A stretch of DNA of 64,000 nt from Methanocalculus natronophilus (GCF_038751955.1 NZ_JBCEXH010000008.1:1-64000); one strand, 5' to 3'; counted from the stretch's first letter, positions 24,411-34,424 are shown. Numbers and translations: made by a program. The notes: a model not told the origin generated them from the sequence alone.

Positions 24411-24939
24411 GAATGAATTGTATGTATCCGAGGCTAATGATAATGTGGGATCTGATTGATTGATGCGTCATATATGGATTCTGCTGCTTCCATCAGGATC
24501 TGTCATCAGGATCTGTCGCATCCGCCGCTTGAATCCGTCCTGCATCATCCCTCGTTTTACGTCCTGATTCTGCATCCTTTTTGCATTCGTTTTGCCCGCC
24601 GGACGCGGCATGACAAGCGCGAAAGCAGGGTAATCCTGGGTGCGGGGGGTGCGCTTCTCCACTGCACTGCTGTTATGCCGGATTCGCAACAATCGTTCGA
24701 GAAGTCTGCGTTCACCTGGGATCATGATTCCATATTGCATTGTCCGGCGACTTTTTCGTGTTTTCCATGAATACATCAGGAGAACTGCACCGGGTTCAAC
24801 CACAAAGGCTATATTAACTGCTCGTCTAAAATAGGAGTATATTCCGTTGATCGGAGTATAATCCTTGCAGAACGGGGATTCGGCAAATGTCGAACTCCTG
24901 AATCGCATGTTGATTGTAAGTAATGTATGGAGGAAACAC
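24411..24939. other. Intergenic region upstream of the S-layer gene
   Basis: No protein gene is supported. It contains an exact tandem duplication of CATCAGGATCTGT at 24491-24516 and, nearer the S-layer gene, AT-rich promoter elements including GCTATATTAAC at about 24808 and the direct repeats listed separately. The transcript leader of the S-layer gene is probably several tens of bases long and ends in a GGAGG ribosome binding site about nine bases before the ATG. Confidence 0.5.
24834..24864 (+). promoter_or_regulatory. Direct-repeat promoter element of the S-layer gene
   Basis: GGAGTATATTCC at 24834-24845 and GGAGTATAATCC at 24853-24864 match in 11 of 12 positions with a 19-base period. 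Each includes a TATA-like core, so this could be a double TATA box or a regulator site in front of a highly expressed gene. The ATG is 75 bases after the second copy. Confidence 0.5.
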
Positions 24940-27387
24940 ATGAAAAACACAACGAAGTTGATGGTTGTTGCCATGGCACTCCTGCTTGCCGCTTCACTGC
25001 TGGTTCTCCCGGCAACAGCGGCACGTGGGGATGAAATCAGAAATATTTCGGATGGCGCCACCATCTTTGTTTGGGAAGAAGATCTCAATCTGACTCCCAT
25101 TAATAAAACTGGAGGAGTAGTAACATCGCTCAACAAATATGTTGATGATGACACATCCAAAGCACTTGTCCATGAAATCCCTGTAGATGAACCAGATGGT
25201 TTCGATGTTCTTGAATCACTTGTAGATGGGCATTATGGCGTTTACTATGTAGAGACGCGTGTGGGTGGTACTGGTCCAGCCGCTTATTCAGAAACCATCA
25301 GAATCCGCAAGCCCGTAATGACTGCGGATGCGGTTTTAACTGAGTCTGTAACAAGTTCTATAGATGGTGCTACAATTGCAAGAACTTCTAATATTACGTT
25401 CAGAATTGATGCGCCACTAGTTGGTCCATTATACAAAAACAATGATGACACTCAGAATGCAACCGCAAAAATTGAGTTTACAACACCTGCCGATGGTATA
25501 ACCACAAGATTTGGTGGTAAACTATTTGAGGGCATTCATGTGAACAAATCACAGGTTTTCACTGATTTCGTCGTTCCTTCGGCTGAGAGTGCAGGTACAT
25601 ACACTGCTGTTGTGAAATGGGATGATGTGCCAACGAGCTTTGACAACTACGCACCCAACTCAAACACAATGACGTTCACACTCACTACCAAGGTAGTATC
25701 CATAACGTCAAATCGTGACTCTGTTATCCGAAACAACAATTTTGCCGTGACAATCACTGGCGAGTCACTGAAAGACTACTATGTTTACATCGAGAATCCA
25801 GCTGATCAGACTGCAAAGAACCCAATGTTCCGTCCAGATCAGCCTAAAGTGAACTCCAGTCAAGCGGCCTTAACTCAGATGGATGACTATACTGATCCAA
25901 AACTGACTAACTTCAAGAATGTATCTGGCACTGGTGCAATCCTTGAAACAAGCGCTGCTGGAACACGCACTGCTGAATTCAACACAACCGGATCAACAGA
26001 CGCCAAGACTTACACTATCCGTGTTGTCGATGCTGAAGACCCTGGTAAGTATGACACCGTCAAAGTAAGGGTTGAAGAGGGTGACATCACCATCACAGCA
26101 GACGGTGACCGAACCTTCTACCTTGGTGAAGAGATTACGTTCTCTGGAACAAACACAGATACTAATAAAGTCTGGCTCTTTGTAACCGGACCCAACCTAA
26201 ACAGGGATGGTGCCTATCCGTACGAGGTGACTGAGTCGGTTGATAAATCTGATCCAGGTACTTTTAAGGAAGTAGATGTTGAAGCTGATGATACCTGGGA
26301 GTGGAAATTTGACACTCAGCGGTTCAATGTCGATGCTGGAACATACACCTTCTATGCACTGACTGAAAAGGAAACCCGGGCAGGACTCTCCAATGTGAAG
26401 TACGATACCGTATCTGTCGTTGTCCGTCAGGGCTTCCTCTCATCCAGTGTATCACAGTCAACTGTTGCAAAGGGTGACTCACTCTTTATCCGCGGAACTG
26501 CCCAGGGCAACCCAAGTGAGGTTGCTGTCTGGATCATCGGTCCAAACATGATAAAGAGCGAAAGAGAAACTGTTGAAGATGATGCATCCTTTGAGTATGA
26601 ACTGAAGAGTGACTCTACAAAGGATCTCGCTGCAGGCCAGTACTTCGTGGTTGTCCAGCACCCAATGGGCAATAACAAACTGGATGTTGTCCGAACTCAG
26701 GCTGCTGCTCCAACAGTTGAAGATTGGGTTGATGGTGAGCATGTCCGTATCAGAGGTACAGAAGAACTGACTGGAACAAATGTCTTCAAGGTACTTGGAA
26801 CAGACCGTCTCCAGGGACCACACGCTGCCCAGGCACTCATTGACCTCCTGAACAACCAGAATGTCGATGACACCTACAACAGGCTGACCTTCCTGGTTCA
26901 GGAACCCTGGATCAGAGTTGACGCAATCAGCGACAAGTATGTCGGCAGCACGTTCACCATCACCGGAACAACCAACCTCGGTGTTGACCACGAACTGCTT
27001 GTTGACATTAAGTCATCTGCGTTCGAGCCAGCCGACAAGGCTGTAACCGGTGAATTCTACGGAGACGCTGGTACCATCAAGGTCGTCGAGGGTGACGCAG
27101 GCTACAACACCTGGTCATTCGAAGTCGATGCAACCGCATTCAAGCCTGATGAGTACATCGTCATCGTTGAATCCATTGAAGCAGACACAACCACAACCGC
27201 AAACTTCAACGTCCTTGAGGGCGTTCCGGCAACACCGACACCGGAGCCGGTAGACCCAACACCGACACCGGAGCCAACCCCGGTTGAGCCAACCCCGGTG
27301 CCAACACCTGAAGCCCCAGGATTTGGAGCACTTGTTGCGATTGCTGGTCTTGGTGCGGTAGCGTTCCTCGTTCTTCGCAGGGACTAA
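24940..27387 (+). CDS. Major S-layer glycoprotein with PGF-CTERM tail
   Basis: Cell-envelope lattice protein of 815 residues. It has a signal peptide (KLMVVAMALLLAASLLVLPATAA), a DUF3821-like N-terminal region, several beta-sandwich repeats, many N-glycosylation sequons (for example NIS, NAT, NTT), then a Thr/Pro/Glu-rich stalk (TPEPVDPTPTPEP) and a PGF-CTERM signal: APGF, hydrophobic helix, RRD. The last is recognised by archaeosortase and replaced by a lipid anchor. Homology starts at the ATG at 24940, behind GGAGG; the frame is open upstream. Codon use in the first third is more AT-rich than that of nearby genes. Confidence 0.93.
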   Translation: MKNTTKLMVVAMALLLAASLLVLPATAARGDEIRNISDGATIFVWEEDLNLTPINKTGGVVTSLNKYVDDDTSKALVHEIPVDEPDGFDVLESLVDGHYGVYYVETRVGGTGPAAYSETIRIRKPVMTADAVLTESVTSSIDGATIARTSNITFRIDAPLVGPLYKNNDDTQNATAKIEFTTPADGITTRFGGKLFEGIHVNKSQVFTDFVVPSAESAGTYTAVVKWDDVPTSFDNYAPNSNTMTFTLTTKVVSITSNRDSVIRNNNFAVTITGESLKDYYVYIENPADQTAKNPMFRPDQPKVNSSQAALTQMDDYTDPKLTNFKNVSGTGAILETSAAGTRTAEFNTTGSTDAKTYTIRVVDAEDPGKYDTVKVRVEEGDITITADGDRTFYLGEEITFSGTNTDTNKVWLFVTGPNLNRDGAYPYEVTESVDKSDPGTFKEVDVEADDTWEWKFDTQRFNVDAGTYTFYALTEKETRAGLSNVKYDTVSVVVRQGFLSSSVSQSTVAKGDSLFIRGTAQGNPSEVAVWIIGPNMIKSERETVEDDASFEYELKSDSTKDLAAGQYFVVVQHPMGNNKLDVVRTQAAAPTVEDWVDGEHVRIRGTEELTGTNVFKVLGTDRLQGPHAAQALIDLLNNQNVDDTYNRLTFLVQEPWIRVDAISDKYVGSTFTITGTTNLGVDHELLVDIKSSAFEPADKAVTGEFYGDAGTIKVVEGDAGYNTWSFEVDATAFKPDEYIVIVESIEADTTTTANFNVLEGVPATPTPEPVDPTPTPEPTPVEPTPVPTPEAPGFGALVAIAGLGAVAFLVLRRD

Positions 27388-27395
27388 ACCAACCC

Positions 27396-27418
27396 AAACC
27401 TAACTTTTCTTTTTCTTT
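27396..27418 (+). terminator. T-rich terminator after the S-layer gene
   Basis: TTTTCTTTTTCTTT follows the S-layer stop codon within about 30 bases. Archaeal termination commonly uses such T-runs without a hairpin. Confidence 0.5.
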
Positions 27419-27518
27419 ACAAAACAGCAAATCAGGGACGCAAAAGCGTCTGCTATCCTTTCAGAAGCAAAAGTCCCGATTAAATGAACCAGTTTTCTCA
27501 ATAAACTGCGGTATTCTC

Positions 27519-27704
27519 ATGAAAGCTCCAAAACTGATGCCTCTCAAAGGAGATGTCGTGGAATATCTCTTCTGTATACTCAAACGTGAGATGACGTTTT
27601 CAGAATGTATTGAAGAGATGGTTGAGAACGAAAAGAAACGGCGTCTTGTTGAAGATATCAGACAAATACAGCATACAGAAGATCTCGTGGAACTATTCTG
27701 TTGA
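27519..27704 (+). CDS. Possible VapB-type antitoxin, remnant
   Basis: A 61-residue frame whose middle (LKREMTFSECIEEMVENEKKRR) resembles the FSDVI/IEEL segment of small archaeal antitoxins. No toxin gene follows; the frame stays open for about 30 codons after its TGA stop but shows nothing recognisable. I am not sure that it is expressed. Confidence 0.35.
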   Translation: MKAPKLMPLKGDVVEYLFCILKREMTFSECIEEMVENEKKRRLVEDIRQIQHTEDLVELFC

Positions 27705-27824
27705 AGTACCCGGGTTGGCTCAGGTGAAGCAGCGTTGGATGCTTTCCAAGCTCTGCCGGAAAAACCCAGACATCTCATAACTGACAAACTCAAATAACGA
27801 ACAACTATCACGATGTATCCTTTT

Positions 27825-28019
27825 TCAGAGTAGTTGCTGAAACTGTTCCCTGGAAATACCGGCCTGAGACAATATTGTCTGAAGTGTCTTTGGTGCAAGA
27901 ATCTTTCCGGAGTGAACCGGGACTGTGATCAGAATTCCACGTTTTTCATGATGGAGATAATGATGGCTTCCCCGGATGCCAACGAGTTCATACCCATCTA
28001 TTTTAAGATATAGGAACAG
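27825..28019 (-). pseudogene. HicA-type toxin lacking a start codon
   Basis: A frame of 64 codons with an almost complete HicA double-stranded-RNA-binding fold: DGYELVGIRGSHHYLHHEKRG, ILITVPVHSGKILAPKTLQTIL and SQAGISREQFQQLL. The active-site histidine in GSHH is kept. Upstream, the frame closes at a stop (28020-28022) without any ATG, GTG or TTG, so the first 10-15 residues are missing or a non-standard start is used. It overlaps the 3' end of hicB. Confidence 0.7.
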
Positions 28020-28218
28020 TTACTTCAACAGGAATTGGTCTGCCAAGCTTCCCGGCAACTTCAATGTAGCCTGCTATTGCCTCTTCGATATGACGTAATG
28101 CCTCTTCCCAGGTTGATCCCTCACTAATGCATCCCGGAAGGAGGGGTACTGAAACTGTATATCCTCCGTCTTCATTCTTTTCCATGAGTACGGTATAGCG
28201 AAGATGTGTCTCTGGCAT
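28003..28218 (-). CDS. HicB-type antitoxin
   Basis: A 71-residue protein with the HicB pattern [56 protein letters not shown]. The frame is open to 28272, but the family normally starts close to the YTVL strand, and a GGAGAG lies before the ATG at 28218. The gene order hicB-hicA is one of the two known layouts. The adjacent hicA lacks a start codon. Confidence 0.85.
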   Translation of the reverse strand: MPETHLRYTVLMEKNEDGGYTVSVPLLPGCISEGSTWEEALRHIEEAIAGYIEVAGKLGRPIPVEVTVPIS

Positions 28219-28411
28219 ACGAACGTCCAACTCTCCGTGTTGAATCATTGCATCCAGCACTATTAAAGCCATTATGGCAAAGCCTGAGTATTACTCCGCC
28301 TCTCCCTCTTCCAATAATTCCCACGTCTCTCCTCCTCAACCAACCAAGTAAAAAACCAGTGACTTTCCCGGCAACCCTTATCCCTCCCGGCAACCAGATC
28401 CTGTATCATAT

Positions 28412-28466
28412 ACCGGAAACTCACACCGGAACCATATACCGGAACCAAACACCGGAAACACCGGGG
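28412..28466 (+). repeat. 13-base ACCGGAA repeats before the AMP phosphorylase gene
   Basis: ACCGGAA starts at 28412, 28425, 28438 and 28451, exactly 13 bases apart, and is followed by ACCGGGG at 28460. The six bases between units vary. The array ends 12 bases before the AMP phosphorylase ATG, so it could be a regulator site or a leader element. Confidence 0.7.
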
Positions 28467-28478
28467 GTATCTATAGAG

Positions 28479-30017
28479 ATGGTCAGACTCACAGGAAAAG
28501 TGCTTGATATCGAATACCGGGGCGTCCTCCTCAACCGGGAAGATGCCCGCACCATCGGCGTCCTGGACGGCGATCGTGTTGAACTGGTCAATGAAGAGAA
28601 GAAAACTGCTGCCCAGGCATTTGTCACGACAACCGCAACCATGCTGCCGCAGGGAACAGCAGGCGTCTACCAGGTGACAAACCGGCGCCTGGAACTCGAA
28701 GGCAGTGAACAGATCGAGATCCGGGCTGTCGGCAGACCGGCATCAATCGACTTCATCAAGAAGAAGATGGACGGCGGCAGACTCACCATGGAAGAGACGC
28801 GGTCAATCGTCCGCGAGATCGTTGATGACACCCTCTCCCCCGGTGAAGTCAGCGCCTACATCGTCGGCACCTACATCAACGGCCTTGACATGGACGAGAT
28901 CGAGTATCTCACCCGTGCAACTGTTGCAACCGGGGACCAGCTCTCGTTTGCGTCCCGCCCGATAGTCGACAAGCACTCAATCGGCGGCGTCCCCGGCAAC
29001 AAGATCACCCTTCTTGTCGTTCCGATGATCATGGCAGCAGGTCTGAAATGCCCAAAAACCAGCTCACGAGCGATCACCGGTGCAGGAGGAACAGCAGACC
29101 TCATGGAAGCAATCGCTCCTGTCACCTTCACCGCAAGCGAACTCCAGGCAATGACTGAGAAAGCAGGCGGCGCAATCGTCTGGGGCGGCGCAACCAACAT
29201 CGCTCCCGCAGACGACAAGATTATCCTCTACGAGTACCCCCTCAAGATCGATCCGCACGGCCAGATGCTCGCCTCCGTGATGGCAAAGAAATTCGCTGTC
29301 GGCGCAGACCTTGTCGTCATCGATATCCCGGTCGGCCGTGACGCCAAGGTCGCTTCCATTGACGAAGGCAGAAAACTTGCCCGCGACTTCATGGAACTTG
29401 GAGACCGGCTTGGCATGAAGGTTGAATGCGCCCTCACCTATGGCGAAACACCAATCGGCAGATCTATCGGTGTCAATCTGGAAGTTGCAGAAGCACTCTC
29501 GATCCTGAAAGGATTGGATACCCCGGACTCGCTCATCCAGAAGAGTGCGGCAATCGCTGGCATCGCACTTGAGATGGCGGGCAAGGTGCAGGCAGGAACC
29601 GGCACTGACGCCGCACTCGATCTCCTCAGGAACGGCAAAGCAGACGCGATGATGCAGAAGATAATCGAGGTGCAGGGCGGCGACCCCGGCGTCACCGCAG
29701 ATGATCTCCCGCCGGGCGATCATGCATTCACTGTCAATGCCCCGGATACCGGCTACGTTATCGAGATGGACAACCGGGCGCTGATCACCATCGCGCGCGC
29801 AGCAGGCGCCCCCCACGACCACGGTGCAGGTATCCTCTTCCACAAAAAACAGGGCCAGCACGTGAAGCGGGGTGATCCCATCTTTACCATCCATGCAGAC
29901 CGGAGCTGGCGCCTCCAGAAGGCGCTGGAAGAAGGCAGGCGTCTCATGCCTGTTGCCGTGGAAGGCATGCTGATCGATCGGATACCTTCACAACACTGGC
30001 GGCAACCGATGAACTAA
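28479..30017 (+). CDS. deoA: AMP phosphorylase
   Basis: Phosphorolysis of AMP (and CMP, UMP) to base plus ribose 1,5-bisphosphate, the first step of the archaeal nucleoside-monophosphate pathway that feeds type III RuBisCO. The 512-residue protein has an archaeal N-terminal domain ([18 protein letters not shown]) and then the pyrimidine-nucleoside phosphorylase core with [32 protein letters not shown] and [13 protein letters not shown]. The open frame extends upstream, but the ATG at 28479 fits the family. The isomerase and RuBisCO genes are not in the window. Confidence 0.93.
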   Translation: MVRLTGKVLDIEYRGVLLNREDARTIGVLDGDRVELVNEEKKTAAQAFVTTTATMLPQGTAGVYQVTNRRLELEGSEQIEIRAVGRPASIDFIKKKMDGGRLTMEETRSIVREIVDDTLSPGEVSAYIVGTYINGLDMDEIEYLTRATVATGDQLSFASRPIVDKHSIGGVPGNKITLLVVPMIMAAGLKCPKTSSRAITGAGGTADLMEAIAPVTFTASELQAMTEKAGGAIVWGGATNIAPADDKIILYEYPLKIDPHGQMLASVMAKKFAVGADLVVIDIPVGRDAKVASIDEGRKLARDFMELGDRLGMKVECALTYGETPIGRSIGVNLEVAEALSILKGLDTPDSLIQKSAAIAGIALEMAGKVQAGTGTDAALDLLRNGKADAMMQKIIEVQGGDPGVTADDLPPGDHAFTVNAPDTGYVIEMDNRALITIARAAGAPHDHGAGILFHKKQGQHVKRGDPIFTIHADRSWRLQKALEEGRRLMPVAVEGMLIDRIPSQHWRQPMN

Positions 30018-30045
30018 TAGGCAAGAAAAGAAAAGTAACCTGTAT

Positions 30046-31437
30046 ATGCATTCACTTCGGATAGTTGTTGCTCTTATCCTGTTTCTGTCGATGGTGGCAG
30101 CAGCACAGGCTGTTGTCACTCTCAACATCTATGTGGAGGATGCCCGTGGTGACCCGGTTCATGATGCCGCCGTCTATGTGGGTGATAGCTATATCGGCTC
30201 CACCAGTTCTGAGGGCTGGATCTCCTATACGCACTCCGGCACATCCAGTTTCCGCCTTCGGGTTGCCAAAAGCGGCTATGAGAGCCGTTCCGTAACCGTC
30301 CAGAGATCCGAGACAACCCGGACAGTCATGCTCGAACAGAGCTCGGTTATCCTGACGGTGCTCGTCTATGACGAGAATATTGCACCTCTGAAGGATGCCA
30401 TCGTCCGGGTTGTCGGCCCGTCATCTGAAAAGACAGAAGATACGGGCTCCGACGGAAAAGCCGTATTCTCCCTTCCCGATGGGAGTACCTACGAGGTATA
30501 CATCACCTCGCTTGATTACCGGGATACAGAAACCTCTGTTCAACTCTCAGGGTCAAACCGTGAGATCTCGGTTGTCATGGAGCGGGGTGACCGGTTTGCG
30601 TTCCGTGTCATAGACGATGAGACACAGGATCCGGTGAGCGGCGCAGAGGTTCTTGTTGATGGGCGATCAAGGGGCACAACCCGTGACGACGGCGTTCTCT
30701 CCTACAACCTCAGGAAAGGATATGAATATCTGATCACCGTAAAAAAGCCGGAATACGAGGCCTATTCGATGCGCCAGTACATCACCGGTGATCAGCAGGT
30801 TCTGACCATACCTCTCCAAAAAGCGTATCATACATCATTTGTATCAGTCTTTGACACCGATAAACGGGTTGTTGAAGGCGCAGATGTCTTTATGGACGGT
30901 ACCCTGCTCAGAAAGACTGACAGTTACGGCCGTGCATCACTTGGCAAACTCACAACCGGCACCTATCATCTTGAGATCAGAAAAGCCGGATTTGAAGATT
31001 ATAGCGAAGAGATCACTGTTTCTGAAGATTCAATGGATTTCATCGCAAACCTTGCATATTCTGCAGTTCCAATCCGGGTGCATGTTCAGGATTCATCACA
31101 TGCAGTCATACCGGGAGCAACAATAACTGTCAATGAAGAGAATAAGGGGACAACTGACGAGAGCGGGCTTCTCTTCATCTCCTTGAACCCGGGCAGGGAC
31201 TATTCGATTGCCGCAGACAAGGACGGGTATCACCAGGCAACGATCTCCCACACCGTTCCGGTGGGCGGCAAACAGGATTCTGTGACCATCACGCTGAAAC
31301 GATCAATCAATTTCCTGGTAATAGGGGGTGCTGCCGGGGCAGTCATCCTGCTTGCCTTTGGTCTCTACTTCATGAAAGGCAGGATCAAAACCAGGACGCC
31401 GAAATCAGGGTCTTCAAAGCGATATAAGCAATGGTAG
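30046..31437 (+). CDS. Membrane-anchored surface protein with carboxypeptidase-regulatory/PEGA-like repeats
   Basis: A 463-residue secreted protein. The N-terminal signal is IVVALILFLSMVAAAQAV; five beta-sandwich repeats of about 80 residues follow, each with a motif such as DPVHDAAVYVGD, DPVSGAEVLVDG or AVIPGATITVNE followed by T.E.G...; then one membrane helix (FLVIGGAAGAVILLAFGLYFM) and a short basic tail. It lies 28 bases after AMP phosphorylase but probably acts at the cell surface, perhaps in adhesion or envelope structure. No enzymatic motif is seen. Confidence 0.8.
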   Translation: MHSLRIVVALILFLSMVAAAQAVVTLNIYVEDARGDPVHDAAVYVGDSYIGSTSSEGWISYTHSGTSSFRLRVAKSGYESRSVTVQRSETTRTVMLEQSSVILTVLVYDENIAPLKDAIVRVVGPSSEKTEDTGSDGKAVFSLPDGSTYEVYITSLDYRDTETSVQLSGSNREISVVMERGDRFAFRVIDDETQDPVSGAEVLVDGRSRGTTRDDGVLSYNLRKGYEYLITVKKPEYEAYSMRQYITGDQQVLTIPLQKAYHTSFVSVFDTDKRVVEGADVFMDGTLLRKTDSYGRASLGKLTTGTYHLEIRKAGFEDYSEEITVSEDSMDFIANLAYSAVPIRVHVQDSSHAVIPGATITVNEENKGTTDESGLLFISLNPGRDYSIAADKDGYHQATISHTVPVGGKQDSVTITLKRSINFLVIGGAAGAVILLAFGLYFMKGRIKTRTPKSGSSKRYKQW

Positions 31438-31519
31438 GTTGTAAAAAATCTAAAATCTCTCAATTTATCGTTTTCAGACTTTCCAAAGCTATATAAATAA
31501 TAAGGTTTGAGTATACTCA

Positions 31520-34390
31520 ATGGCGCCGACGCCAATCCACCTTCTCATTGCACTGCTGGCACTCCTCTTCCTTGTGAGCCCGGCCGCTGCCATTCCTGAC
31601 ACCATCCATCTTCAGTCAGATACGGAGTGGCTCACCGCCGGGTCATCAGCATATGCAACCATAACCGCGACCATCAGCAACGGCACGACCCCACTCCCGG
31701 CAATCCCGGTCACCTTCTCTCTTGATGATCCCACAATGGGATCACTCAGTAGCGCCTCGACATCAACAACTGGTGAAGGAAAGGCAACTGTGAGGTTTAC
31801 CCCGGCAACCCAGAGCGGCGATGCCGTCATCAGGGTCTCTGCCGGATATGATTCCAAAGAGTCCGCAATACTCCAGAAGATCGATCATGCCGAACCTGCA
31901 AACATAACCGATCCCGTGTACCAGCACGAGGCGACTGTCGGGTCTCGTGCTGAGATCTCAGTCGGGATGAGGGATGCCTATGGAAACCCTGTTGATAACC
32001 GGCGGGAAGCAGCCCTTGGCATCTCTCCGGAGAGTATAGCTCTCACGGTCACCTCTGCCGGAGGAAACGCAGGCTTCCTGACACCTGAGGGCAACAAGAC
32101 CACAATTACTGTCCCTGTGGATGACAGGGGCGCCATCACCGCCTCCCTCCAGCTCGATACCTACCCGGGCGATCACATCATCAGTATCGACCCCTCGCCG
32201 GACGGTATCGCAACCAGGTGGATCACCATCAATGCGATTGCAGATGCCGTGCCGCATGATCTGAGCTATGTCGTCACTCCGGTCACCGGAACAGCCCCTG
32301 CAGACGGGGAGGCCATGTTTACCATCCGCTACTACTTCACAGATGAATATGGGAATCCTGCTGGTGCGCAGGCGATCAACTACCGTATCACAGGACCTGC
32401 AGAGACACAGGAAGACACCTTCACGACAAGCTCCCTTGGTGAGATTGTACTGACCTATGGCCCCGTACTGACAACAGGGACATATGAGATCACCTGCTCT
32501 CCGGCAGACAACCCGGCTCTCCAAAAGACCCTCCCCCTGACATTCCATAGCAGTGAACCTGTTGCTATGCTTCTCACCGCAAACCCGCTGATGATTGCAA
32601 GCCGTGACGCAAAACCTGATACCAGGGCAGATATCAGGGCAAAAGTCATCGATAAACGCGGCCATCCGGTTGCTGGTGAAGAGGTGACTTTTACAGTACT
32701 CCCGGGTGCAACAGAAGGCTATCTCCATGATCCAAAACTGCATGTTGTCAATGCAGTAACAAACGAATACGGCTTTGCAACCGCCAGCTTCTATCCAGGT
32801 GACTTCACACAGGACTGGACATGTGACTCCTTCAACCCAAGAGCTGCCGGAGAAGCGACCATCCATGCAGAATGGATGGACAAGGAGGACGAGGTCACCA
32901 TAATCTGGAAGAACTATCCTTTCCTCAGTATCAGCACCATGATCGAACCCGAGACGGTCAGGGTTAATGAAACCATTAACGTGACGATGCAGATATCCGG
33001 AGATGGCTGGTTTCTCCAGTCCGGGAGCAGGGTGGATGTTGTCCAGGTAATCGACTCTTCAGGCAGCATGAGTGCGGGTGACATCGAGCCTAATCGGTTG
33101 GATGCAGCACAATCGGTCACACATGAGTTTGCTGACATGATCATGGACCTTGCCGGGAACCGTGTTGCGATCTTTTCATCTGCCAACACCATCACCCTCG
33201 AACAGGAACTCACCTATGAGAAGACCCTGATAAACCAGGCAATTGAGCGCTTATCATCAGGTGGGAGCGGCAGACTCATGCGGGCAGGCTGCTACCAGGC
33301 AATTCATCATCTGGAGTTCACCAGCCGCCCGGGCGTGGTGAAAGCAGTCATCCTGCTTGGAGATATGAACAGCTGGAATCCCAAAGGCAACCATCTTGGA
33401 GATGAATATCACTTTGATAACCTCCTCGCCTATGCAAACGAGCATGATGTCCGGATCTATACGGTTATGCTCGCAGCAGACGAATCATCAAATACCTACC
33501 AGTTGTCTGCGAACTTCTCTGAAGCAACCGGTGGCAGGGCATTTAACGCCCAGAACTACATGGATCTGATGGAAGCCTACCTGCAGATAACAGAGGAGCT
33601 CTCCTATGAAGCAGGGGTCAACACGACAATCGATCTCTCCCATGAAAACGTGAAGGTCAACCAGGCAGACCACCCGGGAGGCGATGTCTTTGAATATGTC
33701 CCGCAGACTGTGATTACAAACCGGTACTACAATGGAACTGTCACCAGAACAGAGCTTGATCAGACCGATGACTGGAGGGGAATCACTCCTCCGGCAGCGA
33801 ATGCCCCTGCACACAGCCTCTTCTTTGATATCGGAACAATTTATCTTGGTCAGGTTTGGGAGGCACGGTATCAGCTCAGGGTCTTACAGGAGGGAACAAT
33901 TGAGCTATTCGATCCACGGTCAGCGGTCTCATTTGAAGATGCGCCTGAAGATGGCCAGCAGCTCCAGACGGTCTATATCAATGCACTTCCCGGGATAGAG
34001 GAGATTAAACTGCAGGATCTCCCGCTTAGGATCAACAACCTCAGATCAACAGCAAGCCAGTCGGTAACCGATATTCTTCCGATAACCTGGGAGATCACCT
34101 ATGGTGGTGACGATGATGCCACCCAGCATATCCAGTATACAATCGTTGATCCGATCGTATTTCAGAGATTCAACTATGCCGGCCCATATGACTGGCAGAC
34201 GGCAACAACCCTCACGACACCGGGTCCGGTAGTTGGGCAGAAGATGACCCGCGATATCAATGTGGCTGATCGCCACGGCGTCTGCCTCATCCGCATCCGG
34301 GCATCAGCACCCGGCACACCTGACGATACCGCATGGATGCACGTTCCGGTCGGCCGGGCATCAGCTGAGTCATTCATTAAAATTGAATAA
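31520..34390 (+). CDS. Large secreted protein with invasin-like Ig domains and a von Willebrand A domain
   Basis: A 956-residue extracellular protein. After a signal peptide (LLIALLALLFLVSPAAA) come three or four bacterial Ig-like (Big_1, invasin type) domains with motifs such as DAYGNPVDNRREA, DEYGNPAGAQ and DKRGHPVAGEEVTFTV. A von Willebrand A domain follows with a complete MIDAS start DSSGSMS near residue 512, then a beta-rich C-terminus. No membrane anchor or PGF-CTERM is seen. It probably binds metal-dependently to partners at the surface, perhaps with the neighbouring repeat protein. Confidence 0.85.
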   Translation: MAPTPIHLLIALLALLFLVSPAAAIPDTIHLQSDTEWLTAGSSAYATITATISNGTTPLPAIPVTFSLDDPTMGSLSSASTSTTGEGKATVRFTPATQSGDAVIRVSAGYDSKESAILQKIDHAEPANITDPVYQHEATVGSRAEISVGMRDAYGNPVDNRREAALGISPESIALTVTSAGGNAGFLTPEGNKTTITVPVDDRGAITASLQLDTYPGDHIISIDPSPDGIATRWITINAIADAVPHDLSYVVTPVTGTAPADGEAMFTIRYYFTDEYGNPAGAQAINYRITGPAETQEDTFTTSSLGEIVLTYGPVLTTGTYEITCSPADNPALQKTLPLTFHSSEPVAMLLTANPLMIASRDAKPDTRADIRAKVIDKRGHPVAGEEVTFTVLPGATEGYLHDPKLHVVNAVTNEYGFATASFYPGDFTQDWTCDSFNPRAAGEATIHAEWMDKEDEVTIIWKNYPFLSISTMIEPETVRVNETINVTMQISGDGWFLQSGSRVDVVQVIDSSGSMSAGDIEPNRLDAAQSVTHEFADMIMDLAGNRVAIFSSANTITLEQELTYEKTLINQAIERLSSGGSGRLMRAGCYQAIHHLEFTSRPGVVKAVILLGDMNSWNPKGNHLGDEYHFDNLLAYANEHDVRIYTVMLAADESSNTYQLSANFSEATGGRAFNAQNYMDLMEAYLQITEELSYEAGVNTTIDLSHENVKVNQADHPGGDVFEYVPQTVITNRYYNGTVTRTELDQTDDWRGITPPAANAPAHSLFFDIGTIYLGQVWEARYQLRVLQEGTIELFDPRSAVSFEDAPEDGQQLQTVYINALPGIEEIKLQDLPLRINNLRSTASQSVTDILPITWEITYGGDDDATQHIQYTIVDPIVFQRFNYAGPYDWQTATTLTTPGPVVGQKMTRDINVADRHGVCLIRIRASAPGTPDDTAWMHVPVGRASAESFIKIE

Positions 34391-34418
34391 AAAAGGGCAT
34401 AATCAATATGAAAAAGAG
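34388..34418 (-). terminator. T-rich terminator after tRNA-Arg
   Basis: On the minus strand, TTTTT and TTTTTT runs follow the 3' end of tRNA-Arg. They also face the end of the von Willebrand gene. Confidence 0.4.
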
Positions 34419-34424
34419 TGAAAG

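Noticed and set aside
24491-24516. Tandem duplication of CATCAGGATCTGT as an insertion-site target duplication
   Set aside because: The copies are directly adjacent with nothing between them, so there is no inserted element; a simple slippage is more likely.
24640-24834. Arginine-rich 64-codon frame upstream of the S-layer gene
   Set aside because: Composition unlike a real protein, no ribosome binding site, and it runs through the S-layer promoter region.
27705-27797. Continuation of the 27519-27704 frame past its TGA (selenocysteine or readthrough)
   Set aside because: The next ~30 codons are open but show no homology that I can name and no selenocysteine insertion element was seen; chance is enough.
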